Of a stretch of 64,000 nucleotides of DNA, positions 32,813 through 42,137 are shown piece by piece. The stretch comes from Stieleria magnilauensis (lineage in GTDB: Bacteria; Planctomycetota; Planctomycetia; Pirellulales; Pirellulaceae), in the NCBI GenBank assembly GCA_007753675.1, contig CP036432.1, forward strand, positions 9,116,233-9,180,232. The letters run 5' to 3'. Each line of letters begins with the position of its first letter. Positions within the stretch are counted from its first letter, which is position 1. Under the pieces are notes generated by a model. The model was not told the origin of the DNA. It worked only from the letters and a program-made list of their open reading frames with translations, and made no database searches. Position numbers and translations under genes: made by a program.

Positions 32813-33835
32813 TTAAACGGGGGTGGCAAGCGTTCGCTGACGTAAAACTTGAACCAGGATCACCGCCGCCGTCGCCAGAATCAGCGACCCGACCGCGACA
32901 TGCGCGGTCACGATGATCGAATCCACGAATCCCTTTGAGCGAACCAAAAAGCCTTCGCCAAACGGAAGAAACTCCAAAACGCTCGGCCAACCGTACGTGA
33001 CGATCCATGTCCCGGTGCCGAGCAAGATTTGACAGCCCACAAACCATATCAGCCAACCGGCCGGCCTGGACAGCGTCAAATCGCCGCAGCGACGCACCAA
33101 AACGAACAAAACCGGCGTCAACAACCACAAACCGAAAGCAGTGACGATGTGGACCGCCACAATCAGCGTGAAGGTTCCCGGGGTGGTCAACGGCTGGACA
33201 TGTCGCAGCTGCGCCCCCAGGACCAACTGCAAATAGCTCAACAGCACGGGCACCGACGCCAACGCGACGACCCAGCGGCCGAGCGGCTTGACCGATTCGG
33301 CGCCCTGTGCCGCCCGTTTCGCCGTCAGCTTGCGGTCCCACCAACGACGGCTGGTCACCGAGGCGGCGATACAGCACAAGGCAAACACGACGGGGCCGAA
33401 ACAGCCATGAATCATCGCGGTGGTTCGATCGCTTAACAACACGCGGACTCCGCCCAACGCGCCTTGCGAAATCACGGCGACCAGGATCCCGACGGTCAGC
33501 CAGACGACCGGGCGACGATCTTCGCGCCGAATCGCCGCGATCACCATCGCGATCGCCACGAAACCGACGACCGCCCCCAACAGCCGGTGGCCGTGTTCGA
33601 TAAACAGGTCAAACGGACCGTACAACCAAGTCGACAGCGGGTACAAAAACAGATTGTATCCGTAAGTCCCGGGCCAATCGGGAACCGCCATCCCCGCGTC
33701 GTACGTGGTCACCAAACCGCCGACCCAAATCAACGGCCAGACCAGACACACCGACAACACCGCCAAGCGATGCAGCAACGGTGACCGCTCTGCGGCGAGG
33801 CTGTGATTCGTTTCGCTGAATTCGTTTTCGCTCAT
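32813..33835 (-). CDS. ctaA: Heme A synthase (COX15/CtaA family)
   Basis: This 340-residue protein has eight predicted spans. Paired His residues are at FIEHGHRLLG in the first half and AVHIVTAFG plus TAHVAVG in the second, as expected for heme-binding CtaA. It oxidises heme O to heme A for cytochrome oxidase. The ATG at 33835 was preferred over the adjacent upstream TTG. Confidence 0.93.
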   Translation of the reverse strand: MSENEFSETNHSLAAERSPLLHRLAVLSVCLVWPLIWVGGLVTTYDAGMAVPDWPGTYGYNLFLYPLSTWLYGPFDLFIEHGHRLLGAVVGFVAIAMVIAAIRREDRRPVVWLTVGILVAVISQGALGGVRVLLSDRTTAMIHGCFGPVVFALCCIAASVTSRRWWDRKLTAKRAAQGAESVKPLGRWVVALASVPVLLSYLQLVLGAQLRHVQPLTTPGTFTLIVAVHIVTAFGLWLLTPVLFVLVRRCGDLTLSRPAGWLIWFVGCQILLGTGTWIVTYGWPSVLEFLPFGEGFLVRSKGFVDSIIVTAHVAVGSLILATAAVILVQVLRQRTLATPV

Positions 33836-33905
33836 CAATTCTCAATTAGGTCTGACACGGTGGGATCGACAGGCTGCGAGCCTCTCCCAGGGCGACCGCC
33901 AGCCG

Positions 33906-34082
33906 CTATCCTCCATGACGCATCGCGTGGATTTTCTCACCGAGGATGCCGCCGGCCAGCGCCCCGCCGGCACCAAAGATCGCTCCCGGCAACACCCCAC
34001 GTTGCCCGGCCATCACCATCAAGGCGATCCCCAGCCCCAGCCCCACGATGGCTCCGACGCTGCGGTAACTGTCACGACTCAT
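33906..34082 (-). CDS. 58-residue glycine-rich membrane protein
   Basis: The protein starts MSRDSYRSVGAIVGLG, continues with one Gly-rich hydrophobic hairpin (GIALMVMAGQRGVLPGAIFG and AGGALAGGILGEKI) and ends AMRHGG. Its ATG overlaps the stop of the cytochrome c gene (ATGA), and it is followed by ctaA after 70 bases. The overlap and good membrane pattern argue that it is real. Small subunits of this type often accompany oxidase assembly genes, but no family was recognised. Confidence 0.72.
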   Translation of the reverse strand: MSRDSYRSVGAIVGLGLGIALMVMAGQRGVLPGAIFGAGGALAGGILGEKIHAMRHGG

Positions 34083-35356
34083 GGTTTTGCCTCATCAAGC
34101 GACCGAACGTAATGCACGATGTCCCAAACCTGGTCGCTGGTCAGTTCTTTGTCCGACGGCTGATCCGACACGCTTCGTCCGGCCATCGGTGTGCCGGCGA
34201 TCCCGGCAACAATCCGGCGGTACAGCGTCTCGGGATCTCCGCCGCCGCGATAAACACCGTCGGTCAACTTTCTGGGGCGAATCTGCCGCGGTCGCAATGC
34301 CCCCGCTTTGCGGAACGGCCGCACCGCCTCTCGATCGGTCGGCGTGACCGCGATGCCTTCGGTAAATTCTTTCGTCCAGTCGTCAAAGTCGAAGGTGACG
34401 ATTTCTCCACCGCCTTGTTTTCCATGGCAACCGACACAATTGGCGATCGGGCCGTGAAACAACTCATTCCCCCGCGCGATCGAATCCGCATCGTCCGGTG
34501 TTTCCTCCGGCACGGCGATCACATCTTGCGGGGCGTCGACCCATTGGCCGGTGATACGGTCCAGGGTGTCTCGGGCCACCTCCATGGCGAACGCGTCTTG
34601 GTCAAAATTCGCCAGTGTCAACAAACTGGCGTCGTCATCGGGCCGCGACTCTTCATAACCCAACTCGACCACCGCTTCGGTCAGCAAACGCCGTTCGAAT
34701 TCGCCTCGAACCGACAAGTAGATGACGTAGTCGACCAAGGCCTCCAAATCCTCATCGGAAAGCCGCTGGAACGACGGCATCGCTGTCCCGGGCGCACCGT
34801 GACGTAGAATCGTCATCAAGTCCTGGCGGGTCGGCTTGGCACCCCGCTGGGTCGATTTCCACTTGTAAACGCCGGGGCGAAAGTCACGCGGATAGGGGTT
34901 TTGCAACAACGATGCAGGACCGTTCCCGCCGCCGGAAACCCCGTGGCAGGTCACGCAGTGCTCGTTGAAGAGCCCGAAGTGCCGATTGTCTTGATCGCTG
35001 TAAACCGGCCCGGCAGCCCGCTGCAAATTCTCCAGCCGAACAAGCGACTTGGCTGCGTCGCGCGACATCTGGTCGGCGGGCCAGCGCGGTTCGATCGGCG
35101 TGCCGAACCAAGCTTCCAACGCCGCGGTCGTATCCTCTGCGGCGAGCTCGGTCGGGGCATCCAGCTTGGCCGAGACGACCAGCGAATAAACCCGATTCGG
35201 CGGATAGTGCTCCACCGGTGCATCACAGCCGCACAGTAAGGCCGCCGCGGACAGGACCCCAGCCCACAGGATTGGGACAAGCCGAACCGGGACGAACACG
35301 GGTGCCGAGCCAGGCGGCACCGAAAAAATCGACGTTTTGCAGAGGGTTGGTCTCAT
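34079..35356 (-). CDS. Di-heme cytochrome c lipoprotein
   Basis: This 425-residue exported protein has a signal sequence ending in AALLCGC, which fits a lipoprotein. It carries two heme c sites, CVTCHG at about residue 145 and CVGCHG at about 310, each with distal Met candidates (GTAMPSF, GTPMAGR). It would carry electrons in the periplasm, probably to the oxidase assembled by the downstream genes. The ATG at 35356 was chosen because upstream frame sequence translates a dispersed hairpin repeat. Confidence 0.9.
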   Translation of the reverse strand: MRPTLCKTSIFSVPPGSAPVFVPVRLVPILWAGVLSAAALLCGCDAPVEHYPPNRVYSLVVSAKLDAPTELAAEDTTAALEAWFGTPIEPRWPADQMSRDAAKSLVRLENLQRAAGPVYSDQDNRHFGLFNEHCVTCHGVSGGGNGPASLLQNPYPRDFRPGVYKWKSTQRGAKPTRQDLMTILRHGAPGTAMPSFQRLSDEDLEALVDYVIYLSVRGEFERRLLTEAVVELGYEESRPDDDASLLTLANFDQDAFAMEVARDTLDRITGQWVDAPQDVIAVPEETPDDADSIARGNELFHGPIANCVGCHGKQGGGEIVTFDFDDWTKEFTEGIAVTPTDREAVRPFRKAGALRPRQIRPRKLTDGVYRGGGDPETLYRRIVAGIAGTPMAGRSVSDQPSDKELTSDQVWDIVHYVRSLDEAKP

Positions 35357-35486
35357 AGGAGCAGCGTAACCGAACGCGATCGAATGAACCAACCGAATCA
35401 ATTGTCGCAGTTTCCCCGCAGCGGCCAGATCGAACCGCCACGGACAACGCTGTGAAGCATTTATCCCTGCGTTTGACGAGGTGTTC

Positions 35487-35562
35487 GCGGCAGGGCGCAA
35501 TCCCTCCGGTCGCTCATCGTTCCCGAAACACCGGAGGGCTCGCGCCCTACCGCTAAAAAAAT
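35487..35562. repeat. Dispersed GC-rich hairpin
   Basis: A single member of the GCGGCAGGGCGC / GCGCCCTACCGC hairpin family lies just upstream of the cytochrome c gene, with an imperfect stem and a central CCGGTCGCTC segment. Confidence 0.8.
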
Positions 35563-35677
35563 GCTTCGCAGCGTTACGCCGCAGGGGTCGTTCATGGCCG
35601 GGCACGTCTCAGACCGTGGAAAGCACTTGGCGATCCAGCCGCCGGCGACGCGCCGGTCCGTCTCATCCGCTCGTCGC

Positions 35678-36460
35678 TTAGAACGCGTCGGCGGGGACCT
35701 CGATCGTGCCCATGTCGTTCAGACCGGGTTTGATCTCGACTTCGAACTTGCTGCTTCGCCATTCGGTTTCTTCACCGTTGACGATCACGTCTTTGAGAGA
35801 TCCGTTTTCGTGATTGGCACGAAAAATGACTTCTCCGACGGGCAATCCCTTGATCTCCAACACGCCGTCTTCATCGCTGACCGCGGCAAAGGGGTGATCG
35901 AGCACGACGACTTGAGCCTTCATCCAGTTATGAATATTGCAGGCGACCGGAATCGGCGCCGGCTCGTCTTCTTTCAGCTCGATTTCGACCGCCCCACCCG
36001 CGGGAACGGTGAGGTTTTGCTGGGTGTTGTTGAAGAACTGGAAATTGGCGTTGTGTCCGACCTTGTCCGGGTTGGTGACCTTGATCGTGTCACCTTTCTT
36101 GGCGATCACGACATGGGGCTCGAAACGACAATCCTGGTTCGCCAAGGTGTGGGTTTCGGGCTCCAATTCCATCGGCGGCAACTGGGTGCCGCGACGCCCG
36201 GTGTAGACGTACACGATCACGTTCTTGATGCCGTTGTTCTTGGAATTCACGACCAAGGTCTCGTCCGGGATCATTTTCGAGCCGCAGAACGCTTGGTCCA
36301 CGTTGGGCGTGATCGGAGGAAAACTCTTCGCGGCGCCCTTGAGCTTGAACGTCATCCGCAACGTTCCAGTTTCCTGGGCCTGGGCCTGGGCGGGAGAAAC
36401 CGCGGTCAGCAACGTGCTGACGGCGATCACGACGGCCGTCGGAACAAACAATCGGGTCAT
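35678..36460 (-). CDS. Exported cupredoxin-like protein
   Basis: This 260-residue protein has a signal peptide (MTRLFVPTAVVIAVSTLLTA...). A plastocyanin-like region at about residues 120-195 has a first His in KVGHNANFQ and a CNIHNWM segment giving Cys, His and Met, the usual type 1 copper ligands. A C-terminal carboxypeptidase-regulatory-like beta domain follows (DGVLEIKGLPVGEVIFRA). Similar planctomycete proteins sit near respiratory genes and may be periplasmic electron carriers. The ATG at 36460 opens the signal peptide. Confidence 0.83.
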   Translation of the reverse strand: MTRLFVPTAVVIAVSTLLTAVSPAQAQAQETGTLRMTFKLKGAAKSFPPITPNVDQAFCGSKMIPDETLVVNSKNNGIKNVIVYVYTGRRGTQLPPMELEPETHTLANQDCRFEPHVVIAKKGDTIKVTNPDKVGHNANFQFFNNTQQNLTVPAGGAVEIELKEDEPAPIPVACNIHNWMKAQVVVLDHPFAAVSDEDGVLEIKGLPVGEVIFRANHENGSLKDVIVNGEETEWRSSKFEVEIKPGLNDMGTIEVPADAF

Positions 36461-36603
36461 AGATACAAAGTGGTTCACACTTAAACTCCTCGAGTGGTGG
36501 ATGCCTAGAACGCAACGAGTGTAATTGGTCCGCGAGCGCAGATTAAGACCGCGTCCAGCAGTGACGTCGAAAGCTCTCACAAAGCCTCGTTCAGGACGAG
36601 CAA

Positions 36604-36740
36604 TGAAAAAGGCGGCGGCCGAACCGGAGCGGGGGACTCAGTCGGCCGCCACCTTCTCAAAAACTAGTCGTCGGGAGTCGCGTCGCCATTGGGGTGGGGT
36701 GGGGTGCATAGGCGACAGAAACACGACTCCCGGGGGGTCA
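36604..36740 (-). ncRNA. Candidate small RNA with C-rich loop
   Basis: The predicted transcript begins about 7 bases after a TATAAT box and ends at a strong terminator. Near its 5' end GGGAGTCGTGTTTCTGTCGCC (36711-36731) pairs with GGCGACGCGACTCCC (36673-36687). Between the arms is a loop with three CACCCC repeats (about 36688-36710). Short C-rich loops in small RNAs often bind Shine-Dalgarno sequences, but no target is known here. An open frame across it (77 codons) gives no protein-like sequence. I do not recognise it as 6S, tmRNA, SRP or RNase P RNA. Confidence 0.6.
36606..36653 (-). terminator. Rho-independent terminator of the candidate small RNA
   Basis: On the minus strand a GGTGGCGGCCGAC / GTTCGGCCGCCGCC stem is followed by TTTTT. 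The stem is about 12 bp and GC-rich. Confidence 0.75.
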
Positions 36741-36746
36741 CGTGGG

Positions 36747-36774
36747 ATTATACGCTCGAAGGAAAAAATGTCTA
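36747..36774 (-). promoter_or_regulatory. Sigma-70-type promoter of the candidate small RNA
   Basis: On the minus strand TAGACA (36769-36774) and TATAAT (36747-36752) are separated by 16 bases. The -10 box is perfect and the -35 box differs from TTGACA at one position. Confidence 0.65.
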
Positions 36775-36779
36775 CCGCT

Positions 36780-37508
36780 AATGAACGATAAAGCCTCTGG
36801 AAGTCCCGTCGGCGCGGGTGGAAATCCTCCCCCATGGCCCGCACCGCGCTGCGGTCGGGAGGTTCAGTCACCCTCCCGAATCGAGGTCGTGCCGTTTTCT
36901 CGCGGCACCCTCTTGGTAGGCATCGGTCTCCACATCTTTTGCCTGTCAGATCTGTTCTGGGTGGATGGTTTCGGCCAACGGCCGTTTACATCCATAGCCT
37001 TGGGCAACGCCCAAGGTCCGCAAACGAAAACGAGAGCGATTGGCCAACGGCCATACACAAATGCCTCGTCAAACGCGAAGGTTGTGCATGGCCGTTGGCC
37101 AATTGAAACTCCTTGCGACGGTGTTCCTGGGGCGGCGCAACCCTCGCAAATGCGCGGTTTGCTTGCCCCAGGCTAGGGATATGCATGCCCTTTGGGCAAA
37201 AAGCGACTTGTGTCGCTAACACTGCTTTTATGCGAAGCTACACGGACAGAGCCCAATACCGCAAAATCAACATTGGTGGGCGCCGCTCGCGCTGGCGCGA
37301 ACCGGCTGATGTCAATTGATGATCAGCCGTTTGGCGCGAGCCTACGGGCCCCGCGCTGGTCAAAACTTTGTCGATTGAGCGGTATTGGGACAGAGGCCCA
37401 CGGCAAGCAATCGCAGAAAGGCGCCATCTGCCATCAATCGCGTCAAACAATTACATTGCCCCCAATTAATGAAACCCCTTTGGATGAATCCTTCCCGCGG
37501 TGAATGTG
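36780..37508. other. Gene-free stretch with palindromic repeats
   Basis: No gene is supported. The stretch holds GGCCAACGGCC and GGGCAACGCCC palindromes, which recur from 36970 to 37110, and one copy (about 37292-37388) of the ATCAGCCGTTTGGC repeat family. Copies of that family also occur at 52982 and 59648. Confidence 0.6.
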
Positions 37509-38798
37509 ATGAAAGTTTTGGTGGTCGGCAGCGGCGGGCGAGAACATGCCCTCGCCTGGAAACTGGGGCAGAGCCCCAAGGTGACGGAAGTGTTTGTCGC
37601 GCCGGGCAATGCAGGCACCGCGCTGGAAGCGACCAACGTTGACATTGCGGCCACGGATGTCGACCAGCTGGTCGAATTTGCCAAGACCAACGCGATCGAC
37701 TTGACCGTCGTCGGACCCGAAGCGCCGCTGGTGCTCGGACTGGTCGACGCACTCGAAGCCGCCGGGCTGCGCGTCTTCGGCCCCTCGGCCGCCGCGGCGG
37801 AACTGGAAGGCAGCAAGGTGTTTTGTAAAAACCTGCTGCACACCGCCGACATCCCGACGGCCGATTATCGCACCTTTCGAAATGCCGACGACGCCTCGCG
37901 GTACATCAAAGACAAGTACAGCGAGCCGACCGACCAGGTCCCGGTCGTTGTCAAAGCCGACGGGTTGGCCGCCGGCAAAGGCGTCATCGTTTGCGAAACA
38001 CGCAGCGACGCGCTGCAGGCGATCGATCGCATCGCCGGACAAAAGGAGTTCGGCGAAGCGGGTAACGAATTGATCATCGAAGAAAAACTGATCGGCCAGG
38101 AAGCCAGCGTGCTGGCGATCACCGACGGCGAAACCATCATCTCGCTGCCGGCCGCCCAAGATCACAAACCGGCCCACGATGGCGACCGCGGTCCCAATAC
38201 CGGCGGCATGGGCGCTTACTGCCCCACACCGATCGTCGACGAGGCGATGTTTGAAAAGATCGAATCCGACGTGCTGGTCCCCGTCGTCCACGCGATGAAA
38301 CGGGCGCGGAAACCGTTTAAGGGCGTGTTGTACGCCGGATTGATGCTCACCCCGGCCGGCCCCAAAGTACTGGAGTTCAACGTCCGCTTCGGTGACCCGG
38401 AATGCCAACCGCTGTTGATGCGACTGAAATCAGATTTGTTTGACGTCCTGGTCGCCGCCGCCGACGGAAAACTGTCCGAACTCGAACCGCTGGAATGGGA
38501 CGAGCGCCCCAGTCTGTGCGTCGTGATGGCCAGCGAAGGCTACCCGGGCAGCTATGAAAAGGGTCGTGTGATCACCGGACTGGACGAGGCGGCAAAGGTC
38601 GACGATGTGAAAGTCTTCCACGCCGGAACGACCACCGTCGATGGCAACGTCGTCAATGACGGCGGGCGTGTCCTGGGCGTCACCGCAATCGGCAACACCA
38701 TCAGCGCCGCAAAACTGAAAGCCTATACCGCCGTCCAAAAAATACGCTGGCCCGGCGCCTGGTGCCGCAAAGACATCAGCGACAAAGCGCTGCAGTAA
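37509..38798 (+). CDS. purD: Phosphoribosylamine-glycine ligase
   Basis: PurD (GAR synthetase) joins glycine to phosphoribosylamine in purine synthesis. The 429-residue protein shows the N-domain start MKVLVVGSGGREHALAWKL. The ATP-grasp core contains VVVKADGLAAGKGV, GDRGPNTGGMGAYCPTP and LEFNVRFGDPE. The ATG at 37509 was chosen over one three codons earlier because it starts the first beta strand. Length is normal for the family. Confidence 0.96.
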   Translation: MKVLVVGSGGREHALAWKLGQSPKVTEVFVAPGNAGTALEATNVDIAATDVDQLVEFAKTNAIDLTVVGPEAPLVLGLVDALEAAGLRVFGPSAAAAELEGSKVFCKNLLHTADIPTADYRTFRNADDASRYIKDKYSEPTDQVPVVVKADGLAAGKGVIVCETRSDALQAIDRIAGQKEFGEAGNELIIEEKLIGQEASVLAITDGETIISLPAAQDHKPAHDGDRGPNTGGMGAYCPTPIVDEAMFEKIESDVLVPVVHAMKRARKPFKGVLYAGLMLTPAGPKVLEFNVRFGDPECQPLLMRLKSDLFDVLVAAADGKLSELEPLEWDERPSLCVVMASEGYPGSYEKGRVITGLDEAAKVDDVKVFHAGTTTVDGNVVNDGGRVLGVTAIGNTISAAKLKAYTAVQKIRWPGAWCRKDISDKALQ

Positions 38799-38867
38799 GT
38801 GGGGTCAGCATCCTGCTTGCCACCCTCGCCGGCTCTGCCGGCCGGTTCGTAGCCTGTTGATTTATCT

Positions 38868-38952
38868 GTAGGGCATGCTGTGCATGCCAAAGCAAACACG
38901 TAGGGCATGCTGTGCATGCCAAAACAAACGCGTAGGGCATGCTGTGCATGCC
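38868..38952. repeat. Three tandem GGCATGCTGTGCATGCC palindromes
   Basis: TAGGGCATGCTGTGCATGCC occurs three times at 38868, 38900 and 38932 with a 32-base period and AAAGCAAACACG-type linkers. Each unit can form a short hairpin. It lies between the convergent purD and the next operon, so it may act in transcription termination. Confidence 0.85.
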
Positions 38953-38973
38953 AGATGCCACGCACATCGTGAC

Positions 38974-40017
38974 CTACTGCGCCACCGACCTCGTCCCGCC
39001 GCCGGCGAAGTTCACGTAGATCGGACTGCCCTCTTTGATCGGTCGCGCCGCCGACGCGTAACCCTTGGCATAAATCTTTTCGCGCAACTTGCGGAATGAA
39101 CCGTAACTGTCTGGATAGACAGCGACCGTCACCGTCGTCGAGTCCGGCGGGTATCCCGACAGCTCGACATCCAACCAGTCGTCATTGGCCAGCACCTGAT
39201 CGATCGGCGTTCCATAGGGCTCTCGCAGCGGCTCGAACGACGCGACCACCACGCGAGCACGACTCATCCGGGCGATCGCATTGCCGTTGCTGACCAATTC
39301 GTTGCTACGGTTGAGCACGTACCGCGCGACGTAGCCGCGGACCGGACCGACTGCCGCATCACTGACGCCCTCGCGAAGACTCGACGACGTGCGACGAAAA
39401 TTGCGACCGATCTCATCGGCCAACAACTCAAACGGAATCACGGACAATCGATCGTCCTTCAAACGAAAATAGACCTCTTCGCCGAACACGGTCTTGGCCA
39501 TTGGAGTCGGCAGGTGGGAGATCGCGACGATCGGCGGCTGCTTACTTTCCAGTTGCGTTCGCGCCCCGGCCAACTCGGCCAGTTCGTTCTTCAGCTTTGA
39601 CGCTTCGGCGCTACGGATCGCGGCTTGACGATTGGCATCGTCCAGCTTCGCTTGTTCGTCTTCCCAAGCCGCTTCGGCTTCGGTCAACAATGTCAACAGG
39701 ATCGTACGACGTTCGGCTTGTTGTGCGATCTTGGAATCCAAGACTTTGATCGTTCGCTCCAGTCGCATCGAATCGGCCTGAGCCGACGCGGCGCGGGCCG
39801 CCATCGTGACCAACGATTCCATCTCCGCTTCACCGGCAGCGCGTGCTTTGGGATCCAGCGGTTCTTGCACCTGCGGCTTTGCTTCGCGCATGATCGCTTC
39901 TGATTGGGCGCCTAACACCACAACCAGAATGATCAGGATGCCGACCAGGTTGGCGACGATGTCCAAAAAGGCATCGTGCCCCACCGAAACTCCTTCTCTG
40001 CGATGTCGCCCGCTCAT
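38974..40017 (-). CDS. Single-span coiled-coil protein, ExbD/MotB-like N-terminus
   Basis: This 347-residue protein has one N-terminal span (DIVANLVGILIILVVVLGAQ) with an Asp just before it, like the TolR/ExbD/MotB anchor. A long coiled coil at residues 50-160 and a folded C-terminal domain follow. It overlaps the upstream 707-residue gene by 4 bases. With the TolQ-like gene farther upstream it could be a partner in a proton-driven envelope complex; this is inference from context and topology. Confidence 0.78.
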   Translation of the reverse strand: MSGRHRREGVSVGHDAFLDIVANLVGILIILVVVLGAQSEAIMREAKPQVQEPLDPKARAAGEAEMESLVTMAARAASAQADSMRLERTIKVLDSKIAQQAERRTILLTLLTEAEAAWEDEQAKLDDANRQAAIRSAEASKLKNELAELAGARTQLESKQPPIVAISHLPTPMAKTVFGEEVYFRLKDDRLSVIPFELLADEIGRNFRRTSSSLREGVSDAAVGPVRGYVARYVLNRSNELVSNGNAIARMSRARVVVASFEPLREPYGTPIDQVLANDDWLDVELSGYPPDSTTVTVAVYPDSYGSFRKLREKIYAKGYASAARPIKEGSPIYVNFAGGGTRSVAQ

Positions 40018-42137
40018 TTCCGTTCACCTCGCGGGTTGTTTTCTGCCTGCGTGTACCCGGCGGCTTGGTTGTCACCGGTGCGTTGGATCGGTAGCCCGCT
40101 GCCGGTCATCAATCGGCTCCACTGGTCGTATCGCAGTTCAGCTCCTGGCATGACGTCCACCTTCAACCGTGGCGACCATCGCGCACCGGGCGCCGCGGCC
40201 CCCCAACGTTCGATCCGATCTCGGACTGAAGTTGCCAGTTGCAGCGTCGCCAGATTGACGCCGTCTGGTTCGATCAAAAACGTTTCGCTCTGGCGCATCC
40301 CGGCGTCGGGCAACAAGATGAAACGATCGGCGTGAACTTGCAGACGAACCGAACGAACGATCTCGTTGCCACGCGCCAACACGACACTGCTGGGCAGCGC
40401 CCAGTCGGCGCCGTTGCGCTGCACCAACGAACCGGCCTTCCGCGAATTTGTTCGTTCGCTGGACGCGGGTTTCTGATCGGCCGCGCTGGGAACTTGGCCG
40501 TCAGTCGGTTGACCGGCTTTCGTGCGCTGTGAAACCTTGGGCTGATCCAACCGATTCATCCCCATCGGCGCACCGGCCATGGGACCGATCCCTGCCGGAT
40601 TGTCCTTGGTTTGCGCACTCGCCTTGCCACTGGTCCGTTGTCGACCGCCAGAATCCGCGTTGCCGTGCGCCAACATCGCCGATTGGGAATCGGCATCACC
40701 GCTGGACGCGTTCGGCAATTCCAGTGCGTTTGCATCGGGTGTGTTCGGTTGGGGCTGGGTTTGATCCGGCGATCCCGAGTTTGCCCCCGTGGCAATCTGG
40801 TCGACCGCCGTCATCGCGGCCTGATTCAGATCGCGATCGGAGTCCACCTCTGCAAACGAAGACGCTGAATCTTGCAGCTGCCGCTCCAACCGTCGCTTGG
40901 CGGCTTCGGACGTGATCGGTGAGGGCTCGCCACCGCCGCTGCGGCCGTAGGTTCGTGTCGGAAACATGCGATGGTCGCGAAAACCGCTTTGTCGGCCCTG
41001 ACGATCCATCTGCGAAACCGACAGACGCGGCACCGGTTTGACAGGCTCGGACGATTGGCCCGCGTGTGAACCGACGGAGCCCGAACCGCCATACCGGCTT
41101 TCGGCCACCGCCGCTTGGCCGGACGGTGCCGACGACTGCCCGCCGCCACCGGCCGACGTTTGGCGATCAAAGTTTCCGCCCGTTCCGCCGGGACCGGCCG
41201 GAGAGCGGCTGCCCGCCCCACGGATTGATCGTGCGATCGATTGTTGCGTCATCCGATCGAGTGCCTGGTTGATCGCATATTCCATCCGCTCCCGCATGGC
41301 CGGGTCGGGGTTGGGGTAGGCGAGGTTGACGTCCGACGGAACCAGTTCGTACCCGAACTGATCGTCCCAATCCAACATCGCCGCGCGGGCGGCGTAATAG
41401 CTGTCGACGCCCTCGGGGCGGACCAACAACATGGGATAGGGCGGGATGGCGTCGCCGTATTGTTGCATCGCGTGATAACGTGCGGCGCGGAGCGCGTCAT
41501 CGAGTGGATTGGCGTGCCGCGATGTTTGCTCGAGTTGTGTCCGAGTGATGGCGACGCCTTCGGGCCAGATCGTCACGCCCTTGGCGGTGCATTCCAAATA
41601 AATCGGCCGACGCTCGGTGCCGTTGGGGCCTTGGTGCGGAACGATGACGAAACGCGGCTTGGCGGTTTTAATTTCCTCCCGCAACTTCTTCACGACCAAC
41701 TGCTCTTTGACCAGCTGTTCGTTCAACGATTTCAGTTCTTCGGCGGTCGCGGCCGACGGCGGGTCATCCGACATCGCCTGCTCCATCGCCTCGCCGATCT
41801 GTTTCAATCGCTGACGGATGCGTCGCATGTGATCTTCGACGTGAGCCAATTGGTTGCGTCGGTCTTCCAGGTCACCGGTCTGTGCTTCGCGAAACGAAAT
41901 CAATTCGCCCAAGCGAAACGCTTCCTCTTCGACCAACAGTTCAACATCCCCTACGGTCAACTGCCCCGGAACGTGGGTGGGTTCTTGGGCCGCCGTCTCA
42001 GCGATCTGCTGTGCCGCGTCGGAGGTATTTTGTGCCACCAATGCCAACAACAGAATCAAGGTTCCCAGCGTGCAAACCAAGACGGCCAGGAACGGAAACA
42101 GCGTCGGCGAAAGGGTCTTTCGTCGCCGCCCGCTCAT
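40014..42137 (-). CDS. Large single-span coiled-coil protein beside the TolQ-like channel
   Basis: This 707-residue protein begins RRRKTLSPTLFPFLAVLVCT with one span (residues 12-35). A coiled coil runs at about 60-150. A long Gly/Ser/Gln-rich linker (about 300-590) and a small C-terminal domain rich in basic residues complete it. Its topology resembles the 347-residue neighbour. Both ends overlap neighbours by 4 bases, so the three genes are tightly coupled. No family was recognised. Confidence 0.78.
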   Translation of the reverse strand: MSGRRRKTLSPTLFPFLAVLVCTLGTLILLLALVAQNTSDAAQQIAETAAQEPTHVPGQLTVGDVELLVEEEAFRLGELISFREAQTGDLEDRRNQLAHVEDHMRRIRQRLKQIGEAMEQAMSDDPPSAATAEELKSLNEQLVKEQLVVKKLREEIKTAKPRFVIVPHQGPNGTERRPIYLECTAKGVTIWPEGVAITRTQLEQTSRHANPLDDALRAARYHAMQQYGDAIPPYPMLLVRPEGVDSYYAARAAMLDWDDQFGYELVPSDVNLAYPNPDPAMRERMEYAINQALDRMTQQSIARSIRGAGSRSPAGPGGTGGNFDRQTSAGGGGQSSAPSGQAAVAESRYGGSGSVGSHAGQSSEPVKPVPRLSVSQMDRQGRQSGFRDHRMFPTRTYGRSGGGEPSPITSEAAKRRLERQLQDSASSFAEVDSDRDLNQAAMTAVDQIATGANSGSPDQTQPQPNTPDANALELPNASSGDADSQSAMLAHGNADSGGRQRTSGKASAQTKDNPAGIGPMAGAPMGMNRLDQPKVSQRTKAGQPTDGQVPSAADQKPASSERTNSRKAGSLVQRNGADWALPSSVVLARGNEIVRSVRLQVHADRFILLPDAGMRQSETFLIEPDGVNLATLQLATSVRDRIERWGAAAPGARWSPRLKVDVMPGAELRYDQWSRLMTGSGLPIQRTGDNQAAGYTQAENNPRGERK

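Noticed and set aside
36525..36790. 6S RNA, tmRNA or SRP RNA identity for the small RNA
   Set aside because: None of the conserved features (6S central bubble, tmRNA Ala acceptor and tag frame, SRP GGAA tetraloop region) could be found.
36638..36871. 77-codon open frame on the minus strand over the small-RNA candidate
   Set aside because: It spans a promoter, stem-loop and terminator, lacks a ribosome site and gives a proline/arginine-rich sequence with no resemblance to a protein family.
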